From Plutella xylostella (lineage: Eukaryota; Arthropoda; Insecta; Lepidoptera; Plutellidae), in the NCBI RefSeq assembly GCF_932276165.1, contig NC_063999.1, forward strand, positions 560,501 through 624,500: 64,000 nucleotides of DNA, read 5' to 3'. The position numbers and the translations under genes were made by a program. Under the pieces are notes generated by a model that saw only the letters and a program-made list of their open reading frames with translations, was not told where the DNA came from and ran no database searches. Shown here piece after piece: positions 34,088 through 49,000 of this stretch; position 1 is the stretch's first letter; every line of letters begins with the position of its first letter.

Positions 34088-37000
34088 TCACGAGGAGGTG
34101 GGCAGAAGCGGTGCTTTCATAGGCGCGAGCGCTCCGTATAGGTTCGTGACGGCCGTGTGGACCATCTTCTCTAGAGTGTCATCTTCGGGGCATTTCACCT
34201 CCTGGGGAGGGAGATTGGAGGAGGTTTAGAGAAATTCGCCTTTGAACAAAGTCGAATCATAATTTATTTAAATAAATAATGTTAAAGAGTGAGGTCACAC
34301 TTATTTAACACTGTCCAAATTCATCACAACAAAGTTTACACTCATACCATGTACGTGTAAAACTCGATTTGAAACTACCTACGGCATTTTTGCCAAATCA
34401 CAAGTGTGAGTAGACCCATTTATCTCTATATAGCTGACTTACTTATAATTTTGTGTTTCTTTCTATTTGATTGTTATGTTTTGTGTGTGCTTATTTCCTT
34501 CTGACTATATCTACATACCATGTGATGCGGCTTTAGATAGATATACTTATCGCATCGCTATTTGGGAGAGTCTTACGGCCGGCAGTGGACATGTATAGAC
34601 TGATGCTACCAAGCTGATGACGATGATACATACGAGCGTGGCGAGATCCACGACGGCGGTGGCGCCGTTCACGGTGACGGGCAGCTTGTCTCCCTTCAGC
34701 ATCTTCGGGACGGCCTCTTCACCGAACATTTCCTGCAGCATCTCCAGCACGCACTCCTGCGAAACAACGGCAAGTGTGATACGAATGCAGATAGTTAGTC
34801 ATTAATTAATATACCTATAGTAAATAACACAAAACAACAAATTCATATAAAAACGAACGATTGTTGTTAGGAAACGTTTTGTTTCTTCCTTTTAAGCCTT
34901 TGTGCTTAAGCTTTGTTTTTTTATGGTATTGATGCGACGAAATAATGATTAAGTAGCTTATATCTATTAGCGGAATTTGTTAGCACATTTTACCTACCGC
35001 CTAGGCCACACAACCGGTGGGTGGTTAAATTAATGGCATCCCAAACGGGCGGGCTATGTGACTGGATCTGTCACGTGGATCCTAGTGCACTATTGTAAGG
35101 TTAAGAATGATATTTTTTTTCTTTTCTTTTGTCTTTATTACTTTATGCTTTCAAATAATATTCTAAATTCGAACTCGTAAGTACCTTGAAGTGCATCCGA
35201 TCGAGCTTAGGTGCGAGCGGCAGGTGCTTGGGCGCGGGCTGCAGCGACGCGGACAGGATGCCCGCGACGAGCGCGTCCGCGTACATGTCCGTCACGGGTT
35301 GCGCTACCCACTGCGGACAGGGATGGTGGGTTAGTTAAGGATACGGTGGGTTAGGAAACAGAAGTGATGGCTTAGTTCATGGCACAACCAGTATGGGGAT
35401 GGAAGTGACAACTCAATTACTAATTTAATACAAAATGTACATATAACGTAACAATTTTATTTATCTCATACTTTTTTATAATCGTGTACTATAAATAATG
35501 TATAAAAGTTAAGATAGGTACAGCATGTAGCATCATTAACGAATTAGCCAGAACGCAGGCTAAAGTGGGGAAACTTGGACATCTAGATGTGTGAATCCAC
35601 CAACCAGTAGAGCACCAGTGAGCTGGAATGGTGGATGGTTCTGCCTGTAACTAGTGCAATCTTAGGAATGCAGTTTAGACCTTTATGCTATACCCGATGC
35701 TATACGAGTGAGCCAGATGTTGACACCAACAACCCCACAGTGAAAATAACAGAAACCCTTATTTCTTACTGCAACAAAACCCCATTTCCTTCCCCTCATT
35801 CATCATCATCACATACCTCAAGCGTAACCACACTATTCTCGATGGTACAGTCAATACACCCGTAGAGGCGACACTTGGTCTCGCTCGAGAACTCCACTCG
35901 AGGGCACAGTTGCAGCAACACGTGGCGTAGAAGCGGTAGAGAGCCCCCGTAGTGCAGCGACTGGCGCTGCGTCACTTCTGTTTGCGTTAGTTCTGTGTAT
36001 TCTGTGGGGGAGAGGGATTGAAATACTCAGTAAATAAATAGTTAAGGACAATAAATAATAGTTCGGGGCAGTGCTCAATATATATATGCACTCACGACTG
36101 TAATCCCCGAAGGTGTAGTTAGAGATGGCTCACCAACGAGCCACCCACTTTTCGCAGCACATTTGTACTCACGTGATAGGTTGCGAACCATATAGCCGTT
36201 TTGGAATAAGTACAATGCACTTATACACCTCTAGATGTGCAGGTTTCCTCACGATGTTTTCCATCACCGTGTGCGTAACCGTAAATGCGTAACCGTTTGA
36301 CCAAACTTCAGCCATATTTATATTTTGTGGGACTAGACGCCAGCGGGACGGACAGCGTGACCGCTGGACCGACGACCTTACGCGGATAGCCGGTAGTGGC
36401 TGGATGAGGAAGGCCGAGGACCGAGTGTTGTGGCGCTCCTTGTGAGAGGCCTATGTCCAGCAGTGGATGATTATTGGCTGATGATGATATTGAGGTTCTG
36501 GGTCAGACGGTGGTGGACAGAGTTATGCTCCACCAAGCCAAGATAAACTTCATTTATACATATAAATAATCCTTACTGTTGAGATCCTCGGGCGCCAGTA
36601 TGTGGTAGTTGAAGTTCCGCTTGACGAGGATCCCGTGCAGCTCCGCGCCCGGCTCCGGCGCCGTCATGGCCAGCGAACCCATCACCTGAAAGAAATAAAG
36701 AAAAATAAGTATTATATTGCCAGAAACTCTATCTATTTGAGTTAAACGCATGCACCACCTGGGAGGTAACGGGTGGTTTAGTGTTGATCACAGGCTGGGA
36801 GTGTGTGCCGAATTTGTAGATAACCGGTGGGGTAGATAAGCTGAGGCTACGGATAGGCAAACGTAGCCTGCAAAGTATAGCCGTATATGGCAAAACATTG
36901 GTTGCAGTAAGCGACTGACTAGGGATTAGCCTTTCCCCACATTCACAAACCCTCAAGACTAGCTCCAGATTTGTCACCGATACATTTACAAGAAGGTGAT

Positions 37001-40000
37001 GTTGATATTGTAAGTGTGAACTTATCACACAAAATGTTATAACTTATTTATTGCGTACTAGTCTCTCACCTTGGCAGTCTTGTCCCCGCGGAAGCTGAGG
37101 CTGAGCACCTGCGTGTTGCGCGGCGTGTGTATCGCGAGGGCGCCGCGGTGCTCGCGCTGTAGGGCCGCCTTCAGGCGGGACATCTCGTTCTGTTCGCCGT
37201 GGACTAGCACCTGGGGATGTGGAACGTTATTCTGAGTATTTAAATAGAGAAAGGAGAAATGCACATACAAAAAACAATAAAGAAATTAGTTGCAGGTTGA
37301 GGTGACTATACCATGGTGAAGTTTGCCGAATAACTGGTAAAGCGGGGAGGATAAGAGCTGATATGCCTATATCCTGGTCACTCTGGGGAGTCAGGAACCA
37401 ACTTCTAATCTAACTTACTAATCCTTTTACCACCGTGACAAACTCTAGCCTAGTTTTTTTGTCACTAACACCCTAAGAAAATGATGGATTTCGGCGGACG
37501 TGAGTATTGTGCCGCTCTTTATCTAGACATCACTAGACGATTGTTAGCAGATGAACTTATTATTCTTGCGTTTTAATGACGTTCAATATTAAGTTTAACA
37601 GATTAACAGGCAACTTTGGTAACATATTCTGGTTTGCCAGGTGGAGTAGTAAACAGTAAAAATTAAAATATAAAAACTGACGTCATATTACTTAACCTTA
37701 TAACAAAAAGAATCAGTACTAACCACATGTGGCGGCTTCAATATGTTAATAAACTCGGAGGTCTGCTGATAATCCGTGTGAGCCGAGAACGAGATGTAGT
37801 CTACTGACATCTTGAGAGGCAGCTTCTGTCCCGACATGGAGGTGATCTCTTCAGGCTCCGACAGGATCGTCTTGGCGAGCGTGCCTTCTACGCAGTAACC
37901 TGGGGGAAAAAGGGTGGGTAAGTAGAGTTGGTAAGTTAGGTTGAAATACAACAGATGCTGTAGAAATAAATATAGTTGCTGTATGATAGCTATGTCACCC
38001 TGCTCTTTTAATATGGGGCTAAAAGCAAAGCCGTAAAATGTGGAAAAAGTTACATGGTTATGTAGAAAAGTAGAACTTGGAAGGTTCACTTTTTCCAAAT
38101 AAAAAAAAAAACTACCCGTTCTAGAGCGATAAAACCCTTAGTTTCTAAGAAAAACGCCTAAAAGGTTCCTCTTTAGGCGTTTGGATTAGTACCGAGCACA
38201 AATTTGGAGGGTATATTATCATTTTCGTAAACTCTCAAACTCAAACTCAAAATTTTTTATTCATCGTACAAATATAAAATTTTCTGATGAACGTCAATTT
38301 TTACAAATTACTCTCCGTTCGGATAAGGGGGGGCTCTTTCTGTCTAAGGAGAAGAACGGAGGCAAGAAACTCCTGAGCCATCTTTTCAAAAAAAGACTTA
38401 AAACTAGTTGGTATACAATACATATAAGCTTAATAATTATTATTATAATAATATGAGCAGAGCTAACTACTTATCACAGCCATGCATTAACGTCCTCTAA
38501 GTAATCATCAATTTTATAATAAGCTTTTTTACTGAGTTTCTCTTTAATGTAACACTTAAACTTATTCTCTGGCATTTGAGCAACTTCTGCTGGAAGCTTA
38601 TTATAAAATCTAATACAGTACCCAAAAAACGATTTATTAACTTTCGCCAGACGCATCGCTGGAAAAGCCAGCTTATGCTTGTTCCTAGTATTAATGTCAT
38701 GATTACTGCCAATTGTATCAAAAGTTGAAATATTCTTTCGTACATACATTAAATTGGAAAAAATGAACTGACATGGAACTGTAAGGATGTTAATTTCTTT
38801 AAATAGTTCTCTCAATGAATCCCTGGAACCAAGTTTGTATATAGAGCGGATGGCTCTTTTCTGTAATACAAATATAGTTTCAATATCAGCTGCTCTACCC
38901 CAAAGCAAAATGCCATACGATAATAAGCTGTGGAAATAACTAAAGTAAACTAATCTGGCGGTTTCAACGTCGGTCAGCTGTCTAATTTTCCGTACAGCAA
39001 AAGCTGCGGAGCTCAACCTTCCAGACAATTTTTCAATGTGAGGTCCCCACTGTAACTTTGAATCTATAGTCATCCCAAGAAAGACAGTATCATGAACTAG
39101 GTCCAATTTATTCCCATCTAGAATAATGTTAGTATCGCATTGTCTAACATTCGGCAGTGTAAATTTAATACATTTCGTTTTCTTAGAATTCAATAGAAGA
39201 TTATTAACGGTAAACCAATCGTGTATGTCAGATAGAATTGAATTAATTTCATTAAAATTATTTTCTCTTCTTTTAACTTTAAAAAGCAAAGAAGTATCGT
39301 CAGCAAATAAAACTATATTAGTCAATTTTTCAACCATAAAAGGCAAGTCATTAATATAAATGAGGAATAAAAATGGTCCTAGAATAGATCCTTGAGGGAC
39401 GCCTATTTTTACATGAGCCCCCTGTGATTTAGTATTGTTAATATCGACCCTTTGTTGTCTCTTGTCTAAATATGAAGATATCAAATCTAAAGCCTTTCCT
39501 CCTATTCCATAGTATCTAAGTTTCGAAATTAAAGTCTGATGGTCTACACAATCAAACGCCTTCGACAGATCACAGAAGACTCCAATAGCATCGTGATGGT
39601 CTTCCCAGGCGTCAAATATGTGCTTAATCAACGCAGTACCGGCATCGGCTGTTGATTTGCCTTTTGTAAAACCATACTGCTGGCTATGAAACAATCGAGC
39701 ATCATTGAAATGCAAAAGTATGACCCTCTCAAATATTTTACTCAAAACTGGAAGAACCGAGACAGGCCTGAAATTTGCAGGGTCCTCCATATCCCCACTT
39801 TTGAACAGAGGTATAATTTTACTAAATTTCATAAGATCTGGGAACACACCTTCAGCGATACATTTATTAAAGATGTTAGCTAAAATTGGGGCGATTTTAT
39901 TAATAATAGAAAGAACAAATTTAACTGACATTCCCCACAAGTCTTCAGTTTTCTTCATATTTAATGACTTAAATGTTTTTATAATAGTTAATGTATTAAT

Positions 40001-43000
40001 ATATCTGAATTTAAATTCCTTATCGGTTGAAGGTGCGTTCTCCTTCGTCAGGGTTTCAGCTGCTGCAGCCGAAGAATCCAGGTTACACGTAGTCTCTAAA
40101 GGAATGTTCGTAAAAAACTCTTCAAAGACCCTCGCCACCGCATCATTCGATGTTATAATGTCATTGCCTACCTTCAAAGATAAATTTGTCTCGCGTGTTC
40201 GATTCTTCCCCGTTTCGTTATTAATAATAGTCCAAACGGCCTTAGATTTGTTAGCAGAGTCTTTAATCTTGTTATTAATAAAAATTGTCTTCGCACAGTG
40301 ACAGACACATTTATACATCTTGCTATATTTCTTCACATAAGATTGAAAGTCAGGTCGGAGTATGAATGTTTTCATCTCATACAGATCATATAATGTCGCC
40401 CTGCTTTTGCGAATACCCTCTGTAGCCCAGTCACAAAATTTAATTTTATTGTCAATCAAAACTTCCTTCGTTTCAAAATTACTCTCAAACTCATCAGCTA
40501 TTATCTTAAACAAGTTACTATACATCTCATTAGAATTGCAATCTAATTTAACATTCGGAAGTTTTTCGTCTAGTTTCTTCAAGTAATTGTCAATTTTCTT
40601 TGTAGTAATCGGTCTGCATCTCACCTTAGTTTTATTTGTCTTGTCAGTGTTTACTAAGGTAATGGTCTGCCCACTGTGGTCTGACCTCAGACAATTAATC
40701 ACACTACTGTCTTTAAACTCACAGTTACAGAATATGTTATCTAGACAAGTGGCTGACGTGGGTGTAATTCTAGTTGGTTCCAGAAAAACATTAAAAAGAT
40801 TAAATGATTTAAAAAGTAACAACAATTTCGACCTATTAGGAGAGTCACCTAATAGGTCAACATTAAAGTCACCACACACTATTACTTCCTTTTTACTATT
40901 GGAAGCTAACCTTAGAACATCCTCCATGACAGTCTCAAAGGTAATAAAATCACCAGTAGGTGGCCTGTAGGTACATACTATTATATACTTATTAAGCTCT
41001 GCACATGAAATTTCTATATGGTGTTTAACAGAAAGAGCAACTATATCCTTTCGTTCTTTACATTTACAATTTTCTTTAAGAAATATAAGTGACCCACCAT
41101 GCTCGTTGATATTTCTGTTAAAACAGCTTATAAGTTTGTAATTTTTTAATTGGAACATCATTTTATTCTCGTCTAACCAATGTTCTGTGATACATAAACA
41201 ATCAATGTTAAATTTTTCCGAAAATAGTTCTATTTCTAACAATTTAGAAGAAATACTCTGAATATTCTGATGTACCAATTTAAATTCATTCTTAAATGTC
41301 TTGTCCTTCGATAGTTTTGAGCCGAGAGAGCAGTGAACTGAATCAATCTTTATATCAACGCTATGATGCTCTCCCGTTGTCTGAAAATCTAATTTAAATC
41401 TACTGTACTATTTTCAGTATTACTACTGACGGTGTCAATAGGGACACAAGTTTTCTTCGTTATAATGCTTATAACTGAGTTAATAAGAGGAGCTACTTCT
41501 GTAGCTAAACGTCGTTTCTGATTTAAGGACAGAAATAAACTGTCCCAGGTCAACTTAAAATTGTCTACATACAAATTAGTATCAAAGAAATTGATACAGT
41601 CAGATTTATAACACGCATTGTACATATTTTTATTTAGGCTACATGTCATATAATTGTATTTGTCAGGCAGTGTGCAAGAATAAGGAAATGCACAAACAAA
41701 TATATGTTTTGCAGGAATGCTTTCTAATATAGCAAAACTTCTATTTATATCAGAATTTGACACACCTAAACTATTTCCCACCATAATTAATATAGTAGTT
41801 TTTTCGGTGTACGACCTCTCTGAAATCAGTTGTACTATTTGTGCGAATGAAAGTTCTGGGTAACAATGATTAACAACATTTCCAGTTACATGATTACCCA
41901 ACATGTGCCCGAAATCCTTGCCAAGCCTATCGGAGTATACAACTGTGCTGTAATCCTTGGCTGAACTGCTACTACTTGTATCAGTAGTAAGCCTTGTCAA
42001 GTAAGTGGGTGACATCTTAGGTAACTGCTTATTACCTACTATTCTACTAGCTGCCTGAGCATAGGTGGGTATCCTATGTAATTTATTATTGGAGGTCGGA
42101 AAAACATCTGCTGTAGCCGATTTACTCTGGATGACCCTTGAGGATGGCGTGGCCGTCGGGAGGCTGGTGGTGGCCCTCGGGAGGATGGTGGTGGCCCTCG
42201 GGAGGATGGTGGTGGTCCCCGAGAGTCTGGTGGTGATCCCCGAGAGTCCAGTGGTGGCCAACGGGATGCTGTTTGTGGCCTCCGAGGTGGTGGTGGCCCT
42301 CGGGAGGATGGTGGTGGTCCCCGAGAGTCCAGTGGTGGCCAGCGGGATGCTGTTTTTGGCCTCCGAGGTGGTGGTGGCCCTCGGGAGGATGGTGGTGGTC
42401 CCCGAGAGTCCAGTGGTGGCCAGCGGGATGCTGTTTGTGGCCTCCGAGGTGGTGGTGGTGGCCTCCGGAGATGCGGTGGTGGCTTCAGCAGGTGAAGACT
42501 TCTCCGGCAGCATCTCAACCCGAACTAAGCCCACACTACTCAGCACCAGCAGCTGGTTTTCGTATTCCAGAGTTCTCTGTTCTAGGGCAGACTTCTTGTA
42601 AATAAATTTGTATCTAGTAGTAGCCAAAAAATATATAAGTAATCTCTAATCTTTTATCTCACGGAATTCTGACAGTTATCAATTTTTGACATGTCAGAGA
42701 TCACAAACCTTTTTTGGCTGGGTACTTTTTTCAATACGAGTCTGAACATCAGTTGTATCCGGACAATTTTCTATATTATATTTTTAAATATTTAGAATGA
42801 TGGTCTTTACGTTAGGCGCAAAAGAACCACGAGGACGCTTCTTTCTGGGAGAGAGAAAGTCTGACTCTTGTGCTCTGTCAGATGGGGCCGCTTCCTGGGA
42901 AGGGCCAGGTTGTGGCTCCATAACGTTTATAAAAATCAACAAACTATCACAACGCGAAAGGTTAACGATAAGAAACCGGCCAAGTGCCAGTTGGACTCGC

Positions 43001-46000
43001 GCACTGAGGGTTCCCTACAAGTCTACTTACCTGAGATATACCTGAGATTTTTCCTTTTAATTTCATCATTATGTACATCTATATGAAATATTAGCTTGAT
43101 ATCTTTAACCGTTTCTGAGAAAAAGGGTGGTGACAGACAGACGGACCACAATAAGGGTTCCTTTTTTCGTTTTCAGCTACGGAACTCTAAAAAAGAATAG
43201 TAACAATCGGATCAATCGTTTCCGAGATATTCGTGGACAAACATACATACCAACAAACATAATAATATAAACATACTTATACAATAAAAAATTTCATATT
43301 TGTTAAATTAGGCTTAATGAATTGTCATATGTTAATATTTTGCAGTTCCAATAATCTTACATAGGTACCTATATACCGAACATATTATTATTATTAATCC
43401 ATTTATTTCAGCCAACAAGAGCCATAATTTGTTAGTAACAATGTTGCTTATTCTATGTTAGTTAGTTACTTACAGCTAATAATACTTATCCTATAAAACA
43501 TTATTTACATATTTTTACTTAGCCTATTCCCGTTACTATTCGCACCCAGTGCTCCAATATTGGACCGTCAGTCCGATCTGCAATTACCTTCAGGATGGAG
43601 TTGGTACTGCCGCGCAATCTGAATAGCATCGATGCAACTCTTTTTCGCCTGATCGCATAAAAATCATCAGTACGAGCTTGCGCGAACATACCTGATGCAC
43701 TACAGTAGCGCGGCAGCCCCATTAGCATCCTAAAGGAATTGTTGTACTGCACTCTAAGCCTATTGATCGCCCCCTGCGTATAGTTAACCCACAGGCTGCT
43801 CGTGTAAAATGTTTGGCAATACGCTTTGAATAAATAATATTATGTACTTACCGAATTGAGAATCTTTTATTTGAAATCGATTAAAAAGGTTTGTTATCCC
43901 TGAATTTAGTAGCAAGTGATGCCATGCTAAAGAATAAAATAAAGTAATTAAAATTAATTCGATACAATGGTCGTGAGTCGTGATTTTACTTCATATTATA
44001 AATGCGAAAGTATGTGAGTATGTGTGTACCTTTGTTACTTCTTCACGTCAAAACAACTGAAACGATTTTAATGAAATTTGGAATGGAGTTAGCTGACACC
44101 CTAGATTAACACATAATAGCTTATGTGTTAATCCAGGGAATTCCGCGATAAAAAGTAAACTTTTTATCGCGGAATTCCCACGGGAAAACTAATTAAGGTG
44201 AAGCGAAGCTCGTGGCAACAGCTAGTATTGAAATATTTGTTATTTTTGTATTACCTACTTCACTTGAGCAAGTAAATATTTAGATTTATGTTTTTCTATG
44301 AAAACACAAAAGAAAATATTGCCCTTAAATGGAACCCAATTTTACCTTTTTCGGTGAAGAGCTTTTTTAGTGGTATCACTTATGAAATGTCAGAATTCCG
44401 CGGAATAAAAAATTAGAGTATAGGTCATAATGTTATTGGTACTTCGATACTCCAGAAAACGTTATCCAAAATGTTAAATTATATTATAGTTACATACCGG
44501 CAATAATGACTCCGTTCTTGGGGTCGGTGCACCAACACTCGAACAGCTCCCGCGACAGCCCCGACTGCATCATACCAGGCGACGCCATGATCACGCACGG
44601 GCCTATGTCCTCGAAGTGGTCTATACCCTAGGGGGAGGAAGGTGGGATTTTTACTGGGTTTTTAGAATGGTATATACTCTAGGGAGGGTAAATGGGCATT
44701 GTTACTGTGGTGAAAAATGCATGGTAGTTGATCTTGCGAGTGTTAGGCTCTGCTTTTCTGTTGAAACCAAATGTCATGCCGTAGACTATATTCCTTCATT
44801 AAGGACATCCTACAATTTGAACGGACTATAAGTATAGTTCACAAAACCCATTTCATATAAAAGTCATTACGAACGTTCTGAACAGATAAATAAGAATCAT
44901 AATCGATAACAAAAGAGAGACGCCTTATTTAGATGTCAAGGTTAGACACTACACATTTTTATTGATGGTCATTCTTGAGTCTTGCCTCGTATATGTTGAC
45001 GTAATCGAAGATGGACCGAAAGTAATAAGTATTATTTAAGAAAAGATAACATAATTATCGTACATTGGATATACAATTAATAATCCCAGGTGTTTAACTT
45101 ATCAATTTGATAAAAATACAAAATTCGGTAGTTTTAAAGCGATAATTCAGTGTTTAGATTGAGTTAGCCGGCTTTATTTAACCTAGAAAGTGAAATAAAT
45201 GTCTTTACTTTAATCAAGTGAGGTGAAAACGTGAGAAACCCTTAGGTAAGCTTTAAGTTAATTGAAAGAGATTTTATTAATACATAAACTTTAAACCACT
45301 TCGGTAATCGAAAAAGAATCCTATTTCCCCAGTTCATTTAATTCCATGAAAGGTGTTCGACCAGTCGGGAACTTCTTCTGCAGTGCGTGTGTTAAAATAT
45401 TCCGCTCCCGAATAGTCCTTCACAGCCTCAAAAATAACTCAGACATTTAAACGTAGACGGCAGTAATGATAATTATAGGTGCATTTTCGCAGCGATGGCT
45501 CTCAAAGCCCGTCTGATCCAGTGGCTGGAAGACCACCGCTCGCTGGTGGTAGTTCTCTTCTGTCTGCCGGCCAGCTTCCTCTTTGAGCTGCTGCTGCAGA
45601 CCAGGAACACTCTGAGAAGGTTACTGAGCAGCCCTCAGGGGCATGACGACAGGGTGGCCGAGATACAGAGGCAGGTGGGTGCGGAGGTTTTAAAAGTCGA
45701 CAAATTTAGTAATTTAGTTTGTGTAATTTGTTGTGTGTGTCGTTGCTTTACGGACTAACTTGGTATGGAAAATATACGAGATCTAAGCGCTTATTTTAGT
45801 GCGAACGCATCCATCGAATGTCCACATACTAACTGAAGAAAAACAGCTGGATTTAAATAATAAAACAATGGGCTTGTAAGACGAGTTAATAAGCTGCCAT
45901 TTAAATGTGGAATAACCCAAGATTTTCATTAATCATAGTGGGACATAAAACAGAGTGACAATGTTACTGAAAGGAGTCAGATTTCTCTGCTCGTTACTAC

Positions 46001-49000
46001 ATCATTATTATACGTGCATTCAACGCGAAACTACAAATAACAACACACTTCCATTCCACAGGTGCAAAACTGGAACAAGCTCCCTCCACCAGAACGCAAA
46101 CTCCTTTGCACTTCGCGTCCCAACTGGCTGTCTCTCTCAACCACCTTCTTCCAGAAGCATCTTCACCACCAGGTGGCGCTACCACTGTATGATATCCTGG
46201 CCCTGGATGAAGAAGGGATGACCGTCAGGGTGGAGCCCATGGTCACTATTGGAGATATAACGGAGTTCTTGATCCCGAAAGGGTATTCGCTGGCTGTTAC
46301 TATTGAGCTTACGGATGCTACTTTGGGAGGTGAGCTGAGTCTTATTTTGTGGTTTAGTTTATTAATTAGTATTGGTATAAGGAAAGCAATCACCTATATA
46401 GAACCTCGATTTTACGGTCTAAATTAGAAGAGTTTGCTAGTACGGAGGTATATTTGTATATGTGTGTTGAATTTATGAAGCGGTCATAATAATATACTTA
46501 GCTCATCAATCAATCGATAAATCAACCCAAAGGACCCAAACCCAAATAAACATCTCTTCTATTTTCAGGTCTAGCTTTCGGCACGGGCATGTCAACCCAC
46601 TCGCACAAAGTGGGCCTCTACCACGAGACAATAACCAGCTACGAAGTGGTTCTAGCAGACGGCTCTTTAGTCACCGCAACTGCTGATAATGAACACTCGG
46701 ATCTCTACAAGACCCTTGCCTGGTCCCACGGAAGCTTAAGCTTCCTCGTCGCCTTGACCCTTAAGATCGTGAAAATAAAGCCGTATATCCGAATCAAATA
46801 CACTCCAGTCAGGGGACAGAAGAACTACTGCGATCAGTTGAGGGAATTGTCGGGGGCTAACTTAAAAACCCCAAAGGTTTTCCCGGATTATATTGAAGGG
46901 ACTGTATTCTCGAAGGACGAAGCGGTGATTATGACTGGAGAATACTCTGATTATGTTCCTGGAGTGACTGTGAACCACGCGTCCCAGTGGCACAAGCCCT
47001 GGTTCTATAAGCATGTGGAATCATTCCTAAAGAAGGGAGAAAAGGAAGAGTTGATACCTCTAAGAGATTATTTACTACGACACAACAGAGCCATCTTCTG
47101 GGTGGTAGAAGACATGATCTCCTTCGGCAACAATCCTCTCTTCAGACTGTTCTTCGGCTGGCTACTCCCGCCTAAACCAGCCTTCCTAAAGTTCACCACT
47201 ACGCCCGGAGTCAGAGCTTATACGTTCACAAAACAGACGTTCCAGGACATCGTCCTGCCCATCAAGGAGTTAGAGAATCAGATCAACATTTCCGCTGAAC
47301 TGTTCGAGAAATACCCTCTTCTTGTATACCCTTGCAAGATAATAGACCACGGACCGTCATCTGGGCAGTTGAGGCGTCCGCAAGCAAAATACATAGTCCC
47401 GGGGACCAACTACGCAATGTATAATGACTTGGGCATTTACGGGGTACCGGAAAAGGTAAAACAAAAGAAATACAACCCAGTTGATGCGATGAGAAAGATG
47501 GAGAAGTTTACGAGGGATGTCGGAGGATATTCGTTTCTTTACGCGGATATTTTCATGACTAAAGAGGAGTTTGAGGTTATGTTTGATCTGTCGTTGTACG
47601 AGGAGGTTAGACGGAAGTATGGGGCGGTTGGGGCCTTCCCGCATCTGTATAACAAGGTTAAGCCTGAGATTGATGTGTTTACTATTGGCGAAGAAAATAA
47701 CATTTAGTTTTATTATGTAATTTAATAAATTGCGGATTTTGTGCTCAAAAGTTAGTATGACTTGTATTTACCTGATACCATCAACATTCTACTCCCGTAT
47801 TTTCAATTTATTGTTTATTTATATTTATACGCTGTAGAAATTAATAGGTAGCATCATTACGATAAGAAAATACAGCAAAAAACATGACTCCCTTACCATG
47901 ACACGACTTCTCCAACCCTACACTTAACACACCATCTCACACCCCCACTAACCTTAAGATTCGATATGTGCTTGAATATGAACGGGTTGTTCAGCGCGAT
48001 CTGCCTCCGTATCTTCTCGTTCATGGCGTTGACGTAGGTCTGGTACACCGCCATGCACTTCTTGGCCAATGAGGACGCGTAGTAGATCGGGATGTCTTGT
48101 AGTTCGGGGTGCAGGGACCAGTACTCGTCTGAGGGAGGTAAGGTTGGTTAGAATGGAAGGGTAAAGCAAGCGATTTATTGCAGGGTAGTCTCCCTATGGA
48201 CTCAATTGTATGGACTCAATTTAGTTGGCAGAATGGAAAGTCTTGTATGCATGTTTGCACTGAGAGTCAGTAAAATCCTATGGAGATTTTCGTAGCAAGT
48301 ATAAGGTATCCATAGGGAGTCGCTCGGAGTGGTAGGCTAGCATAGCATAGAGATTTCGTCGTTGACACAATAAGATTTTCTGAATCTAATTAAAAACAGC
48401 CGACATACATAGATTTAGATTTATTAGACCACACACTTCTCGTAGACCTAGGGATGTCGCTCACCAGCAGCTTGTGGCAGCCCTAGCCGCGTGTATAGTT
48501 ACCCAGCAGCTTGTGGCAGCCCTAGCCGCGTGTATAGTTACCCAGTATGAGCAGCAGCTCCTGGGCCCGTCCGAGCGCGAACACGGGGATGAGGCAGCGG
48601 CCGCCGCGCGACACGATGTCGCTCACCAGCAGCTTGTGGCAGCCCTAGCCGCGTGTATAGTTACCCAGCAGCTTGTGGCAGCCCTAGCCGCGTGTATAGT
48701 TACCCAGCAGCTTGTGGCAGCCCTAGCCGCGTGTATAGTTACCCAGCAGCTTGTGGCAGCCCTAGCCGCGTGTATAGTTACCCAGTATGAGCAGCAGCTC
48801 CTGGGCCCGTCCGAGCGCGAACACGGGGATGAGGCAGCGGCCGCCGCGCGACACGATGTCGCTCACCAGCAGCTTGTGGCAGCCCTAGCCGCGTGTATAG
48901 TTACCCAGCAGCTTGTGGCAGCCCTAGCCGCGTGTATAGTTACCCAGCAGCTTGTGGCAGCCCTAGCCGCGTGTATAGTTACCCAGCAGCTTGTGGCAGC

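Larger units (their letters stand above)
38244..42660 (-). mobile_element. Full-length CR1/Jockey-like non-LTR retrotransposon in CPSF3 intron 9
   Basis: ORF1 (41,389-42,627) and ORF2 (38,474-about 41,400) are both intact and in the same orientation as CPSF3. The 3' tail is a TTTGAG repeat (ACTCAAACTCAAACTCAAA on the plus strand at 38,234-38,252). The 5' end is placed just upstream of the ORF1 ATG; its exact position is uncertain. The intact frames indicate a young insertion. Its ORF2 C terminus is closely related to the fragment in GTF2H4 intron 4. Confidence 0.85.

Noticed and set aside
42039..42605. Long Pro/Arg-rich and Val/Trp-rich frames on other frames across the minisatellite
   Set aside because: They are side products of the 81-bp repeat; the ORF1 frame alone continues into non-repeat coding sequence.
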